From assembly GCF_050589645.1 (NCBI RefSeq), contig NZ_JBNGOQ010000003.1:806001-870000 (forward strand): a stretch of 64,000 bases of DNA, read 5' to 3'. Under the pieces are notes generated by a model that had not been told where the DNA came from, made no database searches, and saw only the letters and a list, made by a program, of their open reading frames with translations. Source of the DNA: JBNGOQ01 sp050589645 (GTDB taxonomy: Bacteria > Bacteroidota > Bacteroidia > Flavobacteriales > Flavobacteriaceae). A program made the translations under genes and the position numbers. Positions 17,929-26,019 of this stretch are shown here, one piece after another (positions within the stretch are counted from its first letter, which is position 1; each line of letters starts with the position of its first letter).

Positions 17929-18231
17929 ATGAAAGATATCAACAAAGACAACAAGTACCTAAAGGCCAAAGAACGTGTAGAGGCCATTAAAAAATTTTAT
18001 GGAAGCATTTTCTCTTCCCTCTTGGTTATCGCTTTGGTGGCAGGTGTAAATTACTATGTAGATGAATGGCGTAACCCTTGGTTTTTATGGGTGGTATTTG
18101 GCGTCAGTATAGGCCTGATCTTTAAGGCCCTAAAGCTTTTTAACCTGAATCCGTTTATGGGCCGGGACTGGGAGGAACGCAAGATCAAGGAGTTCATGGA
18201 GGAGGATGAAAAACAAAACAAATGGAACTAA
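17929..18231 (+). CDS. 2TM domain protein (second free copy)
   Basis: A 100-residue protein with the 2TM pattern: KYLKAKERVEAIKKFYGSIF, two membrane segments, then NPFMGRDWEERKIKEFMEED. It lacks the HGMEA stretch of copies closer to the kinase (here IGLIFKALKLF), so the second helix has diverged. It follows the first copy by 24 bp and overlaps or abuts the next gene, showing one transcript. Function unknown. Confidence 0.82.
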   Translation: MKDINKDNKYLKAKERVEAIKKFYGSIFSSLLVIALVAGVNYYVDEWRNPWFLWVVFGVSIGLIFKALKLFNLNPFMGRDWEERKIKEFMEEDEKQNKWN

Positions 18232-18569
18232 AAGAAATGAATGATTCAGAGAAACTGAAAAAGGCCAAGAAACGAGTAGAGGAACTCAAGGGGTTTTATG
18301 TACACCTCACCGTATACTTGGCGGTAAATAGCTTTATTACCATTGCCAAGGTGGTAGGCAACATGAGCGATGGAGAATCGCTTGGGGAATCGCTTTGGGA
18401 CTTTGGCACCTTTGCCATATGGTTTTTTTGGGGCATTGGACTCGTATTCCATGCCGTAAAAGTATTCTCCTTCAATCCTTTTTTCAGCAAGGGGTGGGAG
18501 GAAAGACAAATTCAGAAATATATTGAAAAGGATAAGAACGAAGCTGAAAAATATACCAAGTACAAATAA
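18222..18569 (+). CDS. 2TM domain protein (third free copy)
   Basis: A 115-residue 2TM protein: EKLKKAKKRVEELKGFYVHLTVY, a longer loop between the helices (GNMSDGESLGESLWDFG), then FSFNPFFSKGWEERQIQKYIEKD. The ATG at 18222 overlaps the previous stop by 10 bp; a second ATG at 18237, six bases past that stop, is equally possible and would remove five residues. It contains FHAVKVF at the position of HGMEAFG. Function unknown. Confidence 0.82.
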   Translation: MELKEMNDSEKLKKAKKRVEELKGFYVHLTVYLAVNSFITIAKVVGNMSDGESLGESLWDFGTFAIWFFWGIGLVFHAVKVFSFNPFFSKGWEERQIQKYIEKDKNEAEKYTKYK

Positions 18570-18580
18570 ATCGTAAAAAA

Positions 18581-18943
18581 GTGGAACAGCAACCTTCAGA
18601 CAGATATATTGCGGCTCAAAAACGGGTGGCCCGTATCAAGGGGTTTTACAGACACCTTACCATATACATCATTGCGAACATTGCGCTGATTGTTCTTAAA
18701 GTGTATGCGTTCGATTTTTTTCCCGATTATGATATGACCGATGAAAGTTTTCGTAGCTGGCTGGGATGGAACATTGTATTAACCCCGATCTTCTGGGGTT
18801 TGGGGCTGCTTTTTCACGGACTACATGTATTTGCGTTCAAATCCAAACCACTGAAAGAGCTTTTGAAACCTCCCTTTGTAAAGCGGTGGGAAGAACGACA
18901 GATACAAAAGTACATGGACGGGGATGGACAAAAAAAGGAATAA
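18581..18943 (+). CDS. 2TM domain protein (fourth free copy)
   Basis: A 120-residue 2TM protein that begins with GTG at 18581, 11 bp after the previous stop. It has RYIAAQKRVARIKGFYRHLTI, two membrane segments with an acidic loop between them (PDYDMTDESFRSW), LFHGLHVFAF, and KRWEERQIQKYMDGD at the end. It is the most diverged member of the array. It lies 49 bp before the LytTR regulator, so kinase, 2TM genes and regulator are likely one operon. Confidence 0.8.
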   Translation: MEQQPSDRYIAAQKRVARIKGFYRHLTIYIIANIALIVLKVYAFDFFPDYDMTDESFRSWLGWNIVLTPIFWGLGLLFHGLHVFAFKSKPLKELLKPPFVKRWEERQIQKYMDGDGQKKE

Positions 18944-18992
18944 CAGGAACAAAAGCTATACAACATCTAATTGAACCGATCAATCTTTACCT

Positions 18993-19748
18993 ATGAACGT
19001 AATTATTATTGAGGACGAAAAACCTGCGGCCAGAAGATTAAGTAGACTCTTGGCCGAATTGGACGTTTCCGTATCCATCATGTTGCATTCCGTGGAAGAA
19101 TCCATCGCTTGGTTTCAGCAAAACGAGCATCCCGACCTGATTTTTCTCGATATTCAACTTTCGGACGGACTTTCCTTTGAGATTTTTGACTTGATCGAAA
19201 TACATAGCGCCATTATTTTTACCACGGCCTATGACGAATATGCCCTACAGGCATTTAAACTGAACAGTATTGATTATCTACTTAAACCCATTGACGATGA
19301 AGAGTTGGAAAAAGCAGTGGCCAAATACCGGAATTTTAAACCCTCCACCCAAAAAATAGCGTTGGATTTTGACGACATCAAGAAGCTATTGGTGAACCCA
19401 CTGGAGCGTGAATACAAAAAAAGGTTTACGGTTAGGGTAGGGCAGCATCTGAAAATTTTGAACGCTGATGAGATCGAGTGTTTTTACAGCGAGAACAAAG
19501 GAACCTATGCGGCCACATCCGACGGCAGGAATTATTTGCTCGATACTACTTTGGAAAATTTGGAATCGGAACTGGAACCCAAATTGTTTTTTAGGGTGAG
19601 CCGAAAATTTTATATCCATGTCAATCACATAAAAGATATCGTTTCCTACACCAATTCCAGGTTACAAATTAAGCTAAATCGCTATAACGAGCAGGAAATC
19701 ATCGTAAGTAGGGAGCGCGTAAAAGACTTTAAGTTATGGTTGGAATAA
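18993..19748 (+). CDS. LytTR-family response regulator
   Basis: A 251-residue cytoplasmic transcription regulator. The receiver domain (1-120) has the acidic pocket IIEDEK, the phosphoacceptor Asp53 in LIFLDIQLSDG, and the Thr/Lys signature FTTAYDEYALQAF...YLLKPI. The LytTR DNA-binding domain (about 140-250) includes KRFTVRVGQHLKILN, CFYSENKGTYA and RVSRKFYIHVNHIKDI. LytTR regulators bind paired direct repeats, but no such sites were located near the operon. The partner is almost certainly the LytS-type kinase 1.5 kb upstream. Confidence 0.93.
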   Translation: MNVIIIEDEKPAARRLSRLLAELDVSVSIMLHSVEESIAWFQQNEHPDLIFLDIQLSDGLSFEIFDLIEIHSAIIFTTAYDEYALQAFKLNSIDYLLKPIDDEELEKAVAKYRNFKPSTQKIALDFDDIKKLLVNPLEREYKKRFTVRVGQHLKILNADEIECFYSENKGTYAATSDGRNYLLDTTLENLESELEPKLFFRVSRKFYIHVNHIKDIVSYTNSRLQIKLNRYNEQEIIVSRERVKDFKLWLE

Positions 19749-19844
19749 AACTGTTCAAATAATTGGACTACAATTACATAACCTAATAATTAAACAACTA
19801 TAAATTTTCCTTATAGTCGCAATTTTCGGTGTTTTTGGCCCTTT

Positions 19845-21029
19845 TTAGTCCACTCGGTTGTCGTCAAAGGAAGACGGCAGCAATGTGGGAATCAATTTAA
19901 TAAAGATCGGCAACAATACGGCCCCTCCCGGGAGCATAAAAATAGCAAGCGAAGGGATGCTTTTGAAAATATCGAGCAGCTGTTTTTGTACTTTTTTCTT
20001 CTCCTCCAGGTTTAATTCATGGATGGTAGATTTGGATAAAAGCGCTACCAATTCCTTGCTTTCGGATAGCTCTTTTTGCAGTCGTTTGCTGTTCCGCAAA
20101 ATCAATTTATTGACTGTTTTGGACATGTTGTTGTAAAACTGCTGGGCCAGATTGCTGTCTTTTAGATAGGGAATTCTACTCGCATTTTTTGCAAAAAATC
20201 GCGTAATATCCTCCAAGGTAATTGCAATGTGATTTTCGTTGAACCCAAGATCCTTTCCGATGCCAAAAATGAATTCGGATTCTTTGTATTCGAGAGAATG
20301 ATCTTCCCAAACCGTCAGGCAGGCCACATCCAAAAAGTACTGGTTTTCTATAAAATTGAACACCCCCAATAATTTTTCACGGTAAGAGCCGTCAAAATGT
20401 TGTTGCTGATCATCCACAAAAGTCAGCGAAGCGGCAAATAATTTGGCCAACTTCTCGTCACTTTTGTTCTTTTCCTTCGAATTTAAGGCGTGATAGGTGA
20501 TGTTAATGGTGATGTACTCCAGGTCCTGGGCGTATTTCTTTATGCCCGCTTCGTTTTGCAGGTACTTGTGGAAGGTAAGTACGTCTATGAACAGGAGGGA
20601 GTTGGTGATGACACCGTTAAAGGTCTTGCTGATGACGTTGTCCTCTAGGAAAATCCTTGAATCGATCAATTTTTCGAGCTGGGCCGAGGTCTTGCTCCCT
20701 GCCAGTATTTTGTTGAGAAAGGAAATATTGCCCAGTTCCAAATCTTGATAAAACCGGAATATTCGATCCAAAAAAGCATCGAAATCCGTTTGCCCTTCCT
20801 TAAAAGTGTAGGTAAAGTAGAGTGCACTGAGAAGGTTTATCTTGGCCTTCTCGTCCTCGGACAGCTTAAGTTCGGAGGTGACAAAGGGCAGGGTCTCAAC
20901 ATTGATGCCGTATACGAAACCGGTCTTTTTCAATCCATCGTACAGGGCCTGAAAATTTGCGAATTTATCAAGGTCATCCTTGACAAGATGCCCAAATTTT
21001 TGGATCCAACCCGATGCGGAAGGGTTCAT
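19845..21029 (-). CDS. LETM1-related biofilm-associated-type protein
   Basis: A 394-residue protein like those annotated in Flavobacteriaceae as LETM1-related biofilm-associated. Most of the chain is helical and soluble (for example LNSKEKNKSDEKLAKLF). The C-terminus carries the LETM1-like part: an amphipathic helix (ELNLEEKKKVQKQLLDIFKS) and one hydrophobic segment (LAIFMLPGGAVLLPIFIKLI). The ATG at 21029 (MNPSASGWIQKFG) matches the usual N-terminus; the frame extends 33 bp further without support. It is convergent with the LytTR gene across 96 bp. The cellular role is unclear. Confidence 0.8.
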   Translation of the reverse strand: MNPSASGWIQKFGHLVKDDLDKFANFQALYDGLKKTGFVYGINVETLPFVTSELKLSEDEKAKINLLSALYFTYTFKEGQTDFDAFLDRIFRFYQDLELGNISFLNKILAGSKTSAQLEKLIDSRIFLEDNVISKTFNGVITNSLLFIDVLTFHKYLQNEAGIKKYAQDLEYITINITYHALNSKEKNKSDEKLAKLFAASLTFVDDQQQHFDGSYREKLLGVFNFIENQYFLDVACLTVWEDHSLEYKESEFIFGIGKDLGFNENHIAITLEDITRFFAKNASRIPYLKDSNLAQQFYNNMSKTVNKLILRNSKRLQKELSESKELVALLSKSTIHELNLEEKKKVQKQLLDIFKSIPSLAIFMLPGGAVLLPIFIKLIPTLLPSSFDDNRVD

Positions 21030-21201
21030 ATGCCTAGGATTTAGAACCCCAAAATAAAGCAAATTATAGGACTTTTCTCATAGCCGACCTGGATTTACCA
21101 CAGAGATGTCACTCCCTTAACAATATTTTAACAAATCTGACCAAACCCACCCTTCTAAAGTTCCGTAGGTAAGGGCGATTCTAATTAAAAATAACTTTAC
21201 A

Positions 21202-21882
21202 ATGAAAAACAAAAAAATTGTTGGGGGCCTTGTTGCCCTTGGTATGGCAGGCTTGGTACTCGTTGCTGCAGACCATATCGACGCTCCATCGTCCATGGGG
21301 ACCACGGCAGATATTGCCGACTTCTTTGCCTTTGAACCTTCCGAGGGATCGGATAATACCGTTTTTGTGGTAGATGTGCAGTCCAATGTCTTGCCCGAGC
21401 TAGCGTACGGTACCTTTGATGAGGACATTTTGACCGAAATCAATATTGATACCGATGGCGATTTGGTGGAGGATCTGGTCATACAGGCCGTTCCCAGAAA
21501 TGGCCGAATGTATTTCTTTGGCCCGGTAGCACCCCTGCAAACGGGATTGAGCAGTGAGGTGCTCATCGATTTCCCTCTTGGGGATGTGGAAATATCGGGC
21601 AGCACGGCCATTGTGGAGACCACAAATTCCGGTATCTCGCTCTTTGCCGGACCACGGCAGGATCCCTTCTATTTCGATTTTTTCCAATTTAACGCGGTAG
21701 CTGGGGGGATGGCTCCCGGAGGATTCAAGACGGTTGGGGAAGCAGAGGATACCTTTGATGGTGCCAATACATTGTCCATCGTCCTAGAAATTCCCAATAG
21801 CGAATTGGGTACCCCCTCGTCCACTAATATTTTGGGAATCCCTGTCTATAAGACCTGGGTGACCACGAACAGAAAACAATAA
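21202..21882 (+). CDS. DUF4331 family secreted protein (short)
   Basis: A 226-residue protein with a signal peptide (MKNKKIVGGLVALGMAGLVLV). Right after cleavage comes ADHIDAPSS, the start signature of DUF4331, then TADIADFFAFEPSEGSDNTVF and repeated acidic turns (NIDTDGDLVEDL). It ends in GIPVYKTWVTTN, the usual end of the domain's first part. DUF4331 proteins are secreted and of unknown function; some longer ones hold both halves in one chain. A 19-bp gap leads to a second DUF4331-like gene, so the two look like a split pair. Confidence 0.8.
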   Translation: MKNKKIVGGLVALGMAGLVLVAADHIDAPSSMGTTADIADFFAFEPSEGSDNTVFVVDVQSNVLPELAYGTFDEDILTEINIDTDGDLVEDLVIQAVPRNGRMYFFGPVAPLQTGLSSEVLIDFPLGDVEISGSTAIVETTNSGISLFAGPRQDPFYFDFFQFNAVAGGMAPGGFKTVGEAEDTFDGANTLSIVLEIPNSELGTPSSTNILGIPVYKTWVTTNRKQ

Positions 21883-21901
21883 ACACATCAAAAAAAAGAA
21901 T

Positions 21902-22669
21902 ATGAAACGACAGACCTTAAAATATTTGTTTTTACCCATCTTAGGCCTTACCCTTTTGGTGGCTTGCAAAGAAGATGACGATACACCCGATATGATGGTA
22001 GAGGCCAGTTGCATGGATGGTATGATGAACGGGGACGAAACCGGAGTAGACTGCGGGGGTTCCTGTGATCCCTGCATGATGGCCTTGGATTTTACGGGTA
22101 CTTTTGCCCAGGTAGATCATATGGGCCGCCCCGGTATCAATACAACACTGAGCTTTGATATGGACGGGCAACCCAGTGTAAAGGATGCACATAATGTGAC
22201 CATCCCTTCGGAGATGGCGGCCGCCTTTCAAGCCGCCTTCGAGGCGCGTTTAGAGCAGTACCACGATGTGTACGCTGGACTCCTGGGACTGGATCCTACA
22301 GTGGTAAATTACGAGAACAACATTCTGGGCCTAAGCGCAACCGCCTTGACCACCGCGCTGGCTGCCGATGCCCTGGACGTGGCCCCGGACGCACGCACTA
22401 CCTATTTTGATCCTGGGACCGATTTTGACAACGATGGCAGGATTCTGGTGCCGGATGGGGACGAGGTGGCACTGACCGGAAGAACATTGGGAGATGATAT
22501 CATCGATGTCTCCCTGATCCTCTTTTTCGGAGGGATGGAAGGCGACCGCTTTAGCGGGCAGGACCTGGACAATGATGGTATGGCCGATTTACCGAGGCTC
22601 ACTTCCGATGGGGTAAGCCTTACGGCGCAGTTCTCCGATACCTTTCCATACATTGGAGCACCTGAATAA
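21902..22669 (+). CDS. DUF4331-like lipoprotein
   Basis: A 255-residue lipoprotein: MKRQTLKYLFLPILGLTLLVAC ends in a lipobox. Next comes a Cys-rich linker, NGDETGVDCGGSCDPC, a motif common on flavobacterial surface proteins. The main domain (HMGRPGINTTLSF, DALDVAPDARTTYF, DDIIDVSLILFFGG) matches the second half of DUF4331 proteins. With the preceding gene it would make up a complete DUF4331 chain. The TPR lipoprotein gene follows after 247 bp. Function unknown. Confidence 0.78.
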   Translation: MKRQTLKYLFLPILGLTLLVACKEDDDTPDMMVEASCMDGMMNGDETGVDCGGSCDPCMMALDFTGTFAQVDHMGRPGINTTLSFDMDGQPSVKDAHNVTIPSEMAAAFQAAFEARLEQYHDVYAGLLGLDPTVVNYENNILGLSATALTTALAADALDVAPDARTTYFDPGTDFDNDGRILVPDGDEVALTGRTLGDDIIDVSLILFFGGMEGDRFSGQDLDNDGMADLPRLTSDGVSLTAQFSDTFPYIGAPE

Positions 22670-22732
22670 GATTTTTTCTATGAAAAAGAGGATAGCGGGC
22701 TGTTGGAAAGAACCTAAAACTGGAAATGTCAC

Positions 22733-22861
22733 ATCGAGTGCAGAAGAGTTGTCCTCGAGATTACTCCTCTGAGCAGTTCTCGACTGCCCGCCTGCCTCGG
22801 GCACGGCCTGCCCTCCGTACGAGACTTTGGGAGGCGGGCGCTCGAACAGACAGCTCCGTAC
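22733..22861. repeat. Dispersed flavobacterial repeat island
   Basis: The gap between the DUF4331-like gene and the TPR lipoprotein holds fragments of the family's TCGAGCGCAGTCGAGA element (TCGAGTGCAG, TTCTCGACTGC, CGCTCGAACAGACA). They surround a GC-rich stretch. Positions 22807-22839 match 42970-43002 in inverted orientation with one mismatch in 33. No gene was seen. Confidence 0.75.
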
Positions 22862-22916
22862 CATCCAACGGCCTCCTATTCATTGGTAATCACTTTAATC
22901 ACCTAAAATTAACAAC

Positions 22917-24200
22917 ATGAAGTATACTTTGATTTTCATCGTTTTGATCTTTTCGCTTTCCTGTACCGAAAAGCAGGGGAGCGATATGGTCGTAACCCGG
23001 GCGGCGGACTATGATCGATACCTCGATAGCCCGGCTCCAAAGACCACCTCAAAATACTTTGAACTGTGGAATTCCAAAATTAAACCGGACAGCATGCAAC
23101 TGACCAGTTTCGGGATCGTGGCCGGTCAGTACAATAACTATTTTCAGGCCACTGGGGATATTGCCTATTTGCAGCAAGCCGAGCAGGCATTGAAAAGGGC
23201 CTGTACTATTGCAGCGGTGGGCAAAGCCGATTATTACAGGGCCCTGGCGAGAAATTATATCTCCCAACACCGGTTTAGGGAAGCCCTGGAATGGGCCCAA
23301 AAGGCACAGGCGATGGGGAGTGGTGCCAAAGAAACGCAAGGTTTGCTCTTTGATCTACATATGGAGTTGGGCGACTATGACCAAGCGGAACACGCATTGA
23401 ATTCTATTCGCAATACTTCCGATTTTGGCTACCTGATCCGCGCCGCTAAATGGAACGATCATCTAGGCGATCTGGCAACGACCCTTCGGTTTATGGAGAT
23501 GGCCAAAACCAAGGCCGAAGCTTCAAAAAACGATGACCTTAGGTTGTGGTGCTATACCAACTTGGGGGATTATTATGGCCATGCTGGTAATGTTCGGGAG
23601 TCCTATACCCAGTATCTAAGGGCTTTGGAGCTAGACCCTGGTAACGCCTATGCCAAAAAGGGAATCGCTTGGATTGTTTTTTCGTTCGAGAGAAAGCCCA
23701 AAGAGGCAAGCCGTATTCTAAATGCTATTACTAGGCACCATAAAGCCCCTGATTATTATTTGTTTAAAGCGGAGATTGCGGAATATATGGGCAATGAAAA
23801 AGAAAAACAACTTAACCTGGACCAGTATTTTGAAACGGTTAAACTCCCGGCCTACGGGGAAATGTACAACGCCCACAATGTAAGCCTCTACCTGGATGAA
23901 CACAAAGCGTACGATAGGGCCATTGCCCTGGCAGAGCGGGAAGTACAAAACCGGCCTACGCCCGAAACCTATGATTTGTTGGCCTATAGCCATTTTAGAA
24001 ATGGGGATGGCCAAAAAGCGCTGCAACTGATCATGGCACATGTGGAAGGCCGTACCTATGAGCCCATGGCGCTGTACCACATGGCCGAAGTGTACAAGGA
24101 AATGGGCAAGGAAACCAAGGTCAAGGAACTTAAGAAAGAACTCATGGGCGCGGTTTATGAGTTGGGCCCCCTGATGGAAAATCGCATAATTAACCTTTAA
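22917..24200 (+). CDS. TPR lipoprotein
   Basis: A 427-residue lipoprotein with the signal MKYTLIFIVLIFSLSC. At least six tetratricopeptide units are visible, for example ADYYRALARNYISQHRFREA and LWCYTNLGDYYGHAGNVRES. The end of the chain carries two more (TPETYDLLAYSHFRNGDGQKA; ALYHMAEVYKEMGKETKV). TPR lipoproteins of this kind frequently sit with DUF4331 genes in Bacteroidota. The terminator at 24283-24337 closes this unit. It probably acts as an envelope scaffold; its partner is unknown. Confidence 0.85.
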   Translation: MKYTLIFIVLIFSLSCTEKQGSDMVVTRAADYDRYLDSPAPKTTSKYFELWNSKIKPDSMQLTSFGIVAGQYNNYFQATGDIAYLQQAEQALKRACTIAAVGKADYYRALARNYISQHRFREALEWAQKAQAMGSGAKETQGLLFDLHMELGDYDQAEHALNSIRNTSDFGYLIRAAKWNDHLGDLATTLRFMEMAKTKAEASKNDDLRLWCYTNLGDYYGHAGNVRESYTQYLRALELDPGNAYAKKGIAWIVFSFERKPKEASRILNAITRHHKAPDYYLFKAEIAEYMGNEKEKQLNLDQYFETVKLPAYGEMYNAHNVSLYLDEHKAYDRAIALAEREVQNRPTPETYDLLAYSHFRNGDGQKALQLIMAHVEGRTYEPMALYHMAEVYKEMGKETKVKELKKELMGAVYELGPLMENRIINL

Positions 24201-24475
24201 GAAAGGGCAATTTTTATAGGTTTCCCGGCCCAAAATCCAGGCGTAAAAAGAAAGGTTTGTTTTTTGTTTGAGGTTAGATTTTGATGATCGCCATGGCATT
24301 TTGCCATGGTGATTCATCGATTTTTAACTTTTTTTTTAGGAAAACTAAGACGAAATGTATATTATTACCGTTCAAATACAGTTATGTAACTGCTTTGAGC
24401 ATCTAAGTATTGCAGCATAAAGAATAGAAACATGATAAAAAATGTTTCTTTAGATCAACCCAAATCGCGACTGTT
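24201..24475. other. Intergenic region with palindrome
   Basis: Past the terminator at 24283-24337, CAGTTA and TAACTG (24379-24392) form a short palindrome that could be an operator. No other element was recognised. The stretch is AT-rich with no clear promoter. Confidence 0.35.
24283..24337 (+). terminator. Intrinsic terminator after the TPR lipoprotein gene
   Basis: CCATGGC (24291-24297) and GCCATGG (24303-24309) form a perfect core stem around a 5-base loop, extended outward by GATGATC / GATTCATC with a G-T pair and a bulge. A broken T-run (TTTTTAACTTTTTTTTT) follows on the plus strand. It lies 83 bp after the stop codon. Confidence 0.7.
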
Positions 24476-24583
24476 ATGGAATACTTTCTTTTTTTTCTGT
24501 GGATTTCTACCATGATTTTTTTAGGATTCAGAGTGTTTATGGCACATAGATCCCTACAGAAGCAACTTAAAATGAGAAAATAA
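24476..24583 (+). CDS. Possible 35-aa single-span membrane peptide
   Basis: ATG at 24476 to TAA at 24581-24583 encodes 35 residues. One hydrophobic helix (YFLFFLWISTMIFLGF) is followed by a basic tail (AHRSLQKQLKMRK), the layout of small single-span membrane proteins with a cytoplasmic positive end. No ribosome binding site is evident and no homologue is recognised. It lies alone between the terminator and the convergent anti-sigma gene. It could be chance. Confidence 0.3.
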   Translation: MEYFLFFLWISTMIFLGFRVFMAHRSLQKQLKMRK

Positions 24584-24618
24584 GATAGCTCCCATTTCCC
24601 ATTCCGTTCTTATTTCCT

Positions 24619-25410
24619 TTAGGAGGCAATGGCACCCAGGGTGTACAGCCGTTCCAGGGTAGGGCTTTCACTGCCGCCCTCGGGTTCCAAGGTGATGCCA
24701 AAGGCCTCGGACTCATTAGGATTTAAAAGCGTGAACACCTTATTTTCGTGGGTACTAAAATCCTTGAGCAGACCCAGATTGGTAGGGGTCAATGGATTCA
24801 ATTTCAAGGACCAGACCTGGTACACCATTCCCTTGGGAGGTTCCGGTAAGCCAAGGGCATCTATAAATACTTTCTGTTCCTTTTTGTTCCAATACGCTTT
24901 GGCGTAGGCGTTTGGCGAAGCTTCCTGCCCGTCAAGGGATACCACATTTATATCTTTGTTCCTCAAGGTGTTGAGCAATTTCTCTGTGTCCGAAACAGCA
25001 TTTCGGGCTTCCAGAATTTGCTGTTCCATAACTTGGTTCTCTTGATTCACAAAATCCATTTTGGACTGTAATCTTCCATTTTCAATGTAGGACCAGAAGA
25101 ATCCGATGGCAAAAACCGCGGCCGCGGCCCAGCCCGAATATACTTTCCATTTGGCCCAATTCCCTGATAGCGAAATTACCTTGGGATTTTTTGGTCGCTC
25201 CAAATGTTCTTTGAGACTGGAAAAATCCGGGGTTCCCGAATAGGAGGCTTCCCCCAAGGCGAGAATGGCCGCCTCAATGGCTTCAATTTCCCGCTGTATT
25301 TCGGGATACTCCTTGGCGTATCCGTGAATCTGCGCGTTTTCCTCTTCCGAAAGCGTCCCGGCCACGTAAAGTTCCAAAATACCAGATGCTATATATTTTT
25401 TAACGTCCAT
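24619..25410 (-). CDS. Anti-sigma factor (RskA-type, membrane anchored)
   Basis: A 263-residue single-span inner-membrane protein. The N-terminal cytoplasmic part (KYIASGILELYVAGTLSEEE) is the sigma-binding zinc-finger-like helical region without clear zinc ligands. A membrane helix follows at about 92-110 (YSGWAAAAVFAIGFFWSYI), then a coiled coil, and the C-terminal RskA domain (YWNKKEQKVFIDALGLPEPP, KGMVYQVWSLKL). It begins 4 bp after the sigma factor stop codon, so the pair is cotranscribed. It holds the sigma factor at the membrane until a signal causes release. Confidence 0.88.
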   Translation of the reverse strand: MDVKKYIASGILELYVAGTLSEEENAQIHGYAKEYPEIQREIEAIEAAILALGEASYSGTPDFSSLKEHLERPKNPKVISLSGNWAKWKVYSGWAAAAVFAIGFFWSYIENGRLQSKMDFVNQENQVMEQQILEARNAVSDTEKLLNTLRNKDINVVSLDGQEASPNAYAKAYWNKKEQKVFIDALGLPEPPKGMVYQVWSLKLNPLTPTNLGLLKDFSTHENKVFTLLNPNESEAFGITLEPEGGSESPTLERLYTLGAIAS

Positions 25411-25414
25411 ATGA

Positions 25415-25942
25415 TCAGGGTATGTTTTTCCTTAACTGTGAAATACAGCTTCTATTTCTTGTTTTTATCGTTCCTAGTGGGATATCCAGGGTCTCTGCGG
25501 CCTCTTTTTGGGTATACCCCTTGAAATATAAAAGCTCTATCAATTGTTTACATTGCTCCTTTAAATTTTTCAACAGGCTTCGGAGGCCTATGGCATCTAC
25601 TTTAAGGTTTAGATTGTCCTTGTTTTCAAGGATACCTACGAAATAATCGGCGGGTAAGTTTTTTTTCCCCTGCTTATAGGATTTTGAGCGTACTTCATCG
25701 ATAGCCGCGTTTCTGGCAATGTTCAGTATCCAGGTAAAAAAACGCCCTTTTGAAACATCGTAACTTTCGGATTGGTTCCAAATCTTCAGGAATACATCTT
25801 GACAGATTTCTTCGGCCAGTTCTGTATCCCGAACAATGGTATTGATGACACCGCAAATGTTTTTGGAGTACATTTCATACAATTTTTCAAAAGCCGTTAG
25901 GTCTTTCTTTTGAAAAAGGGTAATCAAGGAGTCTAGTTCCAT
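25415..25942 (-). CDS. ECF RNA polymerase sigma factor
   Basis: A 175-residue sigma-70 family protein of the extracytoplasmic function group. Region 2 contains FEKLYEMYSKNICGVINTIV and the -10 recognition stretch GRFFTWILNIARNAAIDEVRS. Region 4 contains the helix-turn-helix YFKGYTQKEAAETLDIPLGTIKTR. The ATG at 25942 gives the usual start (MELDSLITLFQKKD); a TTG 21 bp upstream is less likely. The anti-sigma gene follows at once. Such pairs normally regulate themselves and an envelope stress regulon; the neighbouring superoxide dismutase could be a target but that is not shown. Confidence 0.9.
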   Translation of the reverse strand: MELDSLITLFQKKDLTAFEKLYEMYSKNICGVINTIVRDTELAEEICQDVFLKIWNQSESYDVSKGRFFTWILNIARNAAIDEVRSKSYKQGKKNLPADYFVGILENKDNLNLKVDAIGLRSLLKNLKEQCKQLIELLYFKGYTQKEAAETLDIPLGTIKTRNRSCISQLRKNIP

Positions 25943-25974
25943 GTTCGGGGGTTTTGGGGACAATTAAGATATAT

Positions 25975-26001
25975 AAAAAGCTGTCCTAAGAACAGCTTTT
26001 T
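25975..26001. terminator. Bidirectional intrinsic terminator
   Basis: AAAAAGCTGT (25975-25984) and ACAGCTTTTT (25992-26001) form a perfect 10-bp stem around a 7-base loop. The A and T tails make it work on either strand. On the minus strand it ends the superoxide dismutase transcript, 20 bp past its stop codon, and so separates it from the sigma factor gene. Confidence 0.85.
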
Positions 26002-26019
26002 AATAAATTTTCGATGAAT

